From Bacillota bacterium (GTDB taxonomy: Bacteria > Bacillota > UBA4882 > UBA8346), in the NCBI GenBank assembly GCA_023415375.1, contig JAEZKW010000262.1, positions 1 to 18,094 on the forward strand: a stretch of 18,094 nt of DNA. The letters are read 5' to 3'. The position numbers were made by a program, and so were the translations under genes. Position 1 is the stretch's first letter, and each line of letters opens with the position of its first letter. Below, piece after piece: positions 13,909 through 18,094 of the stretch. The notes beneath the pieces were generated by a model. That model did not search any database, was not told where the DNA came from, and worked only from the letters and a program-made list of their open reading frames with translations.

Positions 13909-14535
13909 ATGAATAATAAAAAAGCGGCAACTCAAGAGAAAATTTTAAATTCTGCCATTAAGTTGATTGCGCTGAATGGTTTTAAAGCCACAACCACTGC
14001 TTCCATAGCCAAAGAGGCCGGATTATCGGAAACCATTATATTTAAGTATTATCGAGACAAATCATCGCTTTTACAAGAGATCGTACAGAAAGCAATGGGC
14101 CAGCTACTTGATAACATCGATATTGCTCCACTCATTGAAAAGTTGGAAATATCGAAAGATTACCCAACCCGCGATTTTTTAAAAACCATACTGGCAGATC
14201 GCTTTGAATTTATGGAGAATAATTTTGAGTTGGTTAAAATTGTTTTAATGGAAGTGCAGTACAACGACGAACTAATGAACTTGGCTGAGAATAAGCTTTT
14301 TGTGAAGTTATATGAACTTATTGATATTGTTGAACATTTAATAGCCGCTAAAATGGGAGTCTCAAAGGATAAAGCATGCACCATACTGAGAATTTGCTTT
14401 GGCACCATTGTTACCTTGGCTGTTCAAAAACATATTTTTTCGGTTCGATATGATCGAGGCGAAGTTGAAAAAGAAATCGATCAGGTACTTGATATTATCG
14501 AACTATCGGCAAATTCACTAATGCACTCGAATTAA
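13909..14535 (+). CDS. TetR/AcrR-family transcriptional regulator
   Basis: The 208-residue protein has the N-terminal TetR helix-turn-helix: EKILNSAIKLIALNGFKATT (10-29) followed by SIAKEAGLSETIIFKYYRDK (32-51), where the recognition helix and its FKYYRDKSSLL end match the family. The rest is an all-helical ligand and dimer domain of typical length, with no recognisable ligand motif. AAGGAG six bases before the ATG fixes the start. It is the first gene of an operon with the two iron-sulfur subunits and the activase, 22 bp from the next gene. It probably represses the operon through the palindrome upstream and is released by a small ligand, perhaps an acyl-CoA or other lipophilic compound. That ligand is a guess. 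Confidence 0.92.
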   Translation: MNNKKAATQEKILNSAIKLIALNGFKATTTASIAKEAGLSETIIFKYYRDKSSLLQEIVQKAMGQLLDNIDIAPLIEKLEISKDYPTRDFLKTILADRFEFMENNFELVKIVLMEVQYNDELMNLAENKLFVKLYELIDIVEHLIAAKMGVSKDKACTILRICFGTIVTLAVQKHIFSVRYDRGEVEKEIDQVLDIIELSANSLMHSN

Positions 14536-14557
14536 TCAACCAGTTGGAGGGTAAATC

Positions 14558-15541
14558 ATGAAAGTCGGCATTCCATCCGCATTACTTCATCCTTTTTATA
14601 TCAGTTTTTGGAAAACATTTTTTGAAGAGCTAGGACAGGAAACTATCGAGACTTCTCCTACCAATAAGTCGATTTTAGATAAAGGATTACGCCATTCGGT
14701 TCCGGAGATATGTGTGCCGATGAAAATTTATACTGGCCATGTAGTCGATTTACTGGAAAAACAGGTTGATTATGTTTATATACCTCGTTTTGTTTCAATT
14801 TGGAAAGGGGATACTTTTTGTCCCAAATTTTTGGGGCTTCCCGATATGTTAAGACAAACTGTCCCCGAACTCAGAGGAAAAATGCTGACCCATCATCTAA
14901 ATTCCAAAACTGACGATATTTCTGAGAGTCATGAATATATTGCAATGGGTAAACATTTTACCGATGATCAACGTCGAATTAAACAGGCCATACATAAAGC
15001 CCGGGCACGGTGGGCGACTTTTCAAAAATTCTGCCTTACAGACCAAAATGATTGTAAACAGGCTAATGAAAGAATATTCAATGGGAAGCAACAAGCCCAG
15101 GGGAAATTACCGCTGAAGATCGGTGTTATCGGTTATGTTTATAATGTCTATGATAATTTTATCAGCATGGACATTTTAAACCGGTTGCGGGAACTTGGCG
15201 CTGATGTGGTTACTTTTGAAATGTTGGATCACAATATAATTCAAAAACAGCTGAAAAGGTTCCCGCGGACACTGTTTTGGACTTTTTCCAATAAACTCCT
15301 GGCGGGTGCTTACCATTTCTTTGAGGATCCAGGATTTGACGGCGTCATTCATGTAACTGCTTTTGGATGCGGGCCTGATTCTTTTTTAGGCAAAGTGTTG
15401 GAGCTTGATTCGGCAAAATATCAAAAGCCTTTTATGACAGTCCGTATTGATGAACATACGGGTGAAAGCCATTTGCAGACCAGGGTCGAAGCCTTTGTAG
15501 ATATGATAGCCAAGAAGAAATCGAAAATGGAGTGCGCCTAG
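14558..15541 (+). CDS. DUF2229 / 2-hydroxyacyl-CoA dehydratase-related iron-sulfur subunit (first)
   Basis: This 327-residue protein belongs to the uncharacterised DUF2229 (CoA-activase-associated) group related to 2-hydroxyacyl-CoA dehydratase and benzoyl-CoA reductase subunits. It opens with KVGIPSALLHPFYISFWKTF (2-21), has EICVPMKIYTGHVVDLL (50-66) and CPKFLGLPDM (88-97), and later LKIGVIGYVYNVYDNF (186-201) and HVTAFGCGPDSFLGKV (265-280). Cysteines C52, C88 and C271 sit in conserved-looking motifs and could ligate one [4Fe-4S] cluster, as three cysteines do in HgdB-type subunits. GGAGG precedes the ATG. The next gene starts directly after its stop. It is expected to accept electrons from the ATP-driven activator encoded two genes downstream. 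The substrate is unknown. No signal peptide or membrane helix is seen. Confidence 0.8.
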   Translation: MKVGIPSALLHPFYISFWKTFFEELGQETIETSPTNKSILDKGLRHSVPEICVPMKIYTGHVVDLLEKQVDYVYIPRFVSIWKGDTFCPKFLGLPDMLRQTVPELRGKMLTHHLNSKTDDISESHEYIAMGKHFTDDQRRIKQAIHKARARWATFQKFCLTDQNDCKQANERIFNGKQQAQGKLPLKIGVIGYVYNVYDNFISMDILNRLRELGADVVTFEMLDHNIIQKQLKRFPRTLFWTFSNKLLAGAYHFFEDPGFDGVIHVTAFGCGPDSFLGKVLELDSAKYQKPFMTVRIDEHTGESHLQTRVEAFVDMIAKKKSKMECA

Positions 15542-16630
15542 ATGAAAATAACTTTCCCTTATATGGGGTCGACGATTGTTTATTATAAAGTTTTTGAACT
15601 ATTGGGTCATGAAGTCATCCAACCACCCCGCCCTAGTCAATATACAATTAATTTGGGTGTCAAATATAGCCCCGAGTTTGCCTGTTTCCCTTATAAAGTT
15701 GTCTTGGGTTCTTATATCGAAGCCTTGGAGATGGGTGCGGATACCATTGTGACATCCGGTGGTAACGGACCTTGCCGGGCAGGTTTTTATAATGAGGTCC
15801 ATCGTAGAACTCTTCAAAGCTTAGGTTATGATGTAAATATTATTGTATTTGATAGTATTTTTGAGGATCCAGGCCGGTTTTGGAATAATATCCGCTTACT
15901 GAAAGGAAAAAATTCTTGGCTAAAAATCGCCCGCGTGATTTTTATTGCATACCGGTTATCGCAGGTAATTGATCATTTGCAGAAAATTGTAGAACAAAAT
16001 AGAGCATATGAAGTGGAAAGAGGTTCTTTTACCAAGGCCTTTGATAAGATAATCAAGAGTTTTTATGATGAGGCTTATACTCTTCAAGATGTACGGCGCC
16101 TTTATCAGGAAGGTCTGGCCATGCTAAAGACACTCCCTGTTAGAGAGGTCTCTGAAAATCAGAAAATCCGGATTGGAATTGTCGGTGAAATATTCGTAGT
16201 CATGGAATCTTCTATTAACATGAACATAGCGGAGGTTATGGGCAATCTTGGATGCGAAGTTTCTAGGTCCATGTGTATTTCAACATGGGTTGATGACAAT
16301 TTACCGAAGTTTTTGGGTAAATGCAACACCGCTATAATGAAAGCCGGTAAACAGTATATGGAGATTCCGATTGGCGGACATGAAATAGAAAATATTGGGA
16401 GTATTCTCGAGTATAAGAAAAAAGGTTTTGATGGAATTATTCACCTGATGCCTTTTGCTTGTTTACCGGAGCTGGTAACCCAAAGCATTGCTCCACAAAT
16501 TTCCCGGGATCATGAAATTCCGATTTTAACATTGGCGCTTGATGAACAATCGGGTATTGCCAATAATCTAACCCGCATTGAAGCATTTGTGGAACTATTA
16601 CGATCCAAAAAATCTCAAATCACTGCCTAG
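15542..16630 (+). CDS. 2-hydroxyacyl-CoA dehydratase-like iron-sulfur subunit (second, paralogous)
   Basis: The 362-residue protein is the second half of a predicted heterodimer. It shares the layout of the gene before it: FACFPYKVVLGSYIEALEMG (46-65, with C48) corresponds to EICVPMK, NGPCRAGFY (75-83, C78) to FCPKF, RIGIVGEIFVVMESSINMNI (210-229) to KIGVIGYVYNVYD, and HLMPFACLPELV (301-312, C307) to HVTAFGCGP. Both proteins end with the same L-D-E-Q/H-S/T-G and T-R-I/V-E-A-F-V block. C48, C78 and C307 are the likely cluster ligands, while C238, C245 and C261 are extra. The start codon abuts the stop of the preceding gene, with GGAG nine bases upstream, so the two subunits are made together. 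Related domains in other bacteria are fused into one large activase protein. The reaction is unknown. Confidence 0.8.
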   Translation: MKITFPYMGSTIVYYKVFELLGHEVIQPPRPSQYTINLGVKYSPEFACFPYKVVLGSYIEALEMGADTIVTSGGNGPCRAGFYNEVHRRTLQSLGYDVNIIVFDSIFEDPGRFWNNIRLLKGKNSWLKIARVIFIAYRLSQVIDHLQKIVEQNRAYEVERGSFTKAFDKIIKSFYDEAYTLQDVRRLYQEGLAMLKTLPVREVSENQKIRIGIVGEIFVVMESSINMNIAEVMGNLGCEVSRSMCISTWVDDNLPKFLGKCNTAIMKAGKQYMEIPIGGHEIENIGSILEYKKKGFDGIIHLMPFACLPELVTQSIAPQISRDHEIPILTLALDEQSGIANNLTRIEAFVELLRSKKSQITA

Positions 16631-16640
16631 GAGGAAGAAA

Positions 16641-17651
16641 ATGACGAAGGCGTTTTTAGGAGTTGACGTTGGCTCGGTCAGTACCAATATCGTCGCAGTC
16701 AGTCCGGACGGTATAATTTTATCCCAGCAATACATAAGGACCAACGGGCAACCTTTGGAATGCATTAAAAAAGGGATTAAGCAACTTCAAAAGGAAAAAC
16801 CGGATCTCCAGGTTGTTGGAGTCGGGACAACCGGCAGCGGCAGGCAGCTGGCCGGAATAATCATCGGAGCCGATATTGTGAAGAATGAGATTACGGCTCA
16901 TGCTACAGCAGTTACCTATTATTATCCGGAAGTTAGGACCATTTTTGAAATCGGCGGTCAGGATTCCAAGGTCATTTTACTCCGTGATCAAATGGTTGTA
17001 GATTTTGCTATGAATACCGTTTGCGCCGCTGGAACCGGCTCTTTTTTGGACCATCAAGCGGAACGGCTCAAGATTCCTATCGAACAATTTGGGGATCTAG
17101 CCCTTTCATCTACTGAAAATATCCGGATTGCCGGCAGGTGTACGGTATTTGCGGAGTCCGATATGATTGCCAAACAACAATTCGGTTTTTCAAAGGCTGA
17201 TATCATCAAAGGACTTTGTGAAGCATTGATCCGGAATTATCTGACCAATCTATGCCGGGGAAAAATCTTGGAACCCCCGTATGTTTTTCAGGGCGGTGTG
17301 GCCGCCAATAAGGGAATTGTGGCGGCTTTAGAAAAAGAATTGAAACATGAAATCATTATTCCAAAACATTTCAATGTTATGGGAGCCATCGGCGCCGCAC
17401 TCCTTGCCAAAGACTATATTGAAAAAAACAACGCACTAACCAAATTTGCCGGGTTTGATACGGCAGATCTACAGTTTACGCCAAGAACCTTCAATTGTGA
17501 CGGTTGTCCGAATGCTTGCGAAGTCATTCAAGTGGATTTGGAAGGGGAGCCGATAGCCCGCTGGGGTGATAAATGTGGTAAATGGGCTAATGCTATCGCC
17601 GGGGGAGCAGGCCATCGGGTCAGTGAAAAATCAGTACAAGCTTTGGCCTAA
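16641..17651 (+). CDS. BadF/BadG/HgdC-type ATPase, acyl-CoA dehydratase activase (archerase-like)
   Basis: The 336-residue protein is an actin/Hsp70-fold ATPase that uses ATP to push an electron from its own [4Fe-4S] cluster to a partner. Motifs are GVDVGSVSTN (7-16, phosphate loop 1), GTTGSGR (62-68), FEIGGQDSK (102-110), CAAGTGSFLDHQ (128-139) and RCTVFAESDMI (166-176). C128 and C167 match the two cysteines per monomer that hold the bridging cluster in HgdC. FQGGVAANKG (216-225) and GAIGAALLA (248-256) close the fold. A C-terminal tail adds four cysteines (C286, C289, C293, C312), a possible second metal site. I chose the ATG at 16641, which is seven bases from an AGGAGG that overlaps the preceding stop. 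An ATG at 16578 would lie within the preceding gene. It is the last gene of the operon. Confidence 0.92.
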   Translation: MTKAFLGVDVGSVSTNIVAVSPDGIILSQQYIRTNGQPLECIKKGIKQLQKEKPDLQVVGVGTTGSGRQLAGIIIGADIVKNEITAHATAVTYYYPEVRTIFEIGGQDSKVILLRDQMVVDFAMNTVCAAGTGSFLDHQAERLKIPIEQFGDLALSSTENIRIAGRCTVFAESDMIAKQQFGFSKADIIKGLCEALIRNYLTNLCRGKILEPPYVFQGGVAANKGIVAALEKELKHEIIIPKHFNVMGAIGAALLAKDYIEKNNALTKFAGFDTADLQFTPRTFNCDGCPNACEVIQVDLEGEPIARWGDKCGKWANAIAGGAGHRVSEKSVQALA

Positions 17652-17717
17652 GAAGTAGCACAATTATTCTCCGAATCCATAGGTTTATAGCTCGATATTG
17701 CAGCAGATGTCCCGTAT

Positions 17718-17924
17718 CTAAATTACTTGGCCACCGCTATAAATGTTACCACTGAACGGTGTCTCCTGCAAACTTTTTTTGCCCTCTGCATCGAAATTCG
17801 AATCAATATTTCCTGACGGACTCAGTGCATCGATGGTAAATTGGGCTGTCCCAAAAGTAAATTCGTGCGCAGGCGCACGAATGATAGGGAATACAATATA
17901 TTGAAATAAAAATATTCGATGAAG
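17718..17924 (-). pseudogene. Possible 3' remnant of a minus-strand gene
   Basis: A minus-strand frame, open from a stop at 17925-17927 to a stop at 17718-17720, has no good start. Its last 40 codons read like real protein (TAQFTIDALSPSGNIDSNFD and onward, ending SGNIYSGGQVI). This could be the tail of a gene cut by insertion or deletion at about 17843. I do not recognise the family, and chance is possible. Confidence 0.22.
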
Positions 17925-18094
17925 CTATATATTGAATTTCTGATATGTTCCATATCTTAATGATTTTTAATTAGGGGCTCCTGAAAAACGCAAAAACCCA
18001 TATCAGGAATGAATAAATTTAAATAAAACGGCAGGAAAAATGCAAATGAAATGCCAATTAATCAATAAAAAGCTTGCATTTAGGAGCTGCCAAT
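17843..18094. other. Insertion-sequence-like end followed by non-coding A+T-rich DNA
   Basis: GGGCTGTCCCAAAAG at 17843-17857 resembles the terminal repeats of some insertion-sequence families (for example IS1182-like ends), reading into the right side of the window. A small hairpin (GATATG and CATATC around TTC, about 17943-17957) lies further right. No transposase frame is visible before the window ends. The 440 bases after the activase gene hold no intact gene and no clear terminator. Confidence 0.3.
17861..17882. repeat. Near-perfect 22-bp palindrome (10-bp arms)
   Basis: ATTCGTGCGC and GCGCACGAAT are exact reverse complements around a two-base AG centre. The arms are GC-rich inside A+T-rich DNA, so the element would form a strong hairpin in RNA or bind a dimeric protein. 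It has no T tract on either side. Confidence 0.6.

Noticed and set aside
17652..18094. CRISPR array or tandem repeats at the right end
   Set aside because: There are only single palindromes; no regularly spaced direct repeats are present.
1..18094. Prophage or toxin-antitoxin cassette
   Set aside because: No phage structural, integrase, toxin or antitoxin motif was recognised in any supported gene.

Overview
The window looks like a chromosomal segment of a low-GC, Gram-positive-type anaerobe of the Firmicutes (Bacillota), probably Clostridia-like. The grounds are the A+T-rich DNA, strong AGGAGG-type ribosome sites, frequent TTG starts, and a gene set of anaerobe type: a methyltetrahydrofolate:corrinoid methyltransferase, FolD, an ATP-dependent [4Fe-4S] acyl-CoA-dehydratase-type activase, a GEMM riboswitch and an HD-GYP protein. 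The species cannot be named from the sequence.

Layout. Positions 1-350 hold the end of an rRNA operon (5S rRNA lacking a few 5' bases) with its hairpin, then a tRNA-Asn(GUU) with its own promoter. Positions 381-4887 are a minus-strand carbohydrate cluster: an AraC-type regulator, then a tightly coupled GNAT acetyltransferase, GH20-type beta-N-acetylhexosaminidase and MFS sugar transporter. A long hairpin separates the regulator from the three-gene operon. Positions 5246-6076 hold a plus-strand RMD1/YagE (DUF155) membrane-anchored protein with a terminator. Positions 6452-11476 run on the plus strand: a large fusion of an endonuclease-Q-like PHP nuclease to a UvrD/PcrA helicase, ending in a beta-clamp-like peptide, then the methyltransferase and FolD, two one-carbon (folate) genes. 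On the minus strand, 11515-12741 is an HD-GYP cyclic-dinucleotide phosphodiesterase preceded by a GEMM-I riboswitch. The riboswitch carries A where c-di-GMP-sensing members carry G, the signature of cyclic AMP-GMP-sensing members. Positions 12986-13588 encode a CDF-like membrane protein without the usual metal ligands.

Positions 13816-17651 form a self-contained plus-strand module: promoter, a perfect 11+11 bp palindromic operator, a TetR regulator, two paralogous iron-sulfur subunit genes (DUF2229/HgdB-like, each with three matching cysteines) and a BadF/HgdC-type ATPase activator. By family this should be a redox system in which ATP hydrolysis drives low-potential electrons into a two-subunit iron-sulfur partner. 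Its substrate is unknown. It is the best candidate here for an undescribed system. The last 440 bp hold no intact gene, only a possible gene remnant, a strong palindrome and an insertion-sequence-like end.
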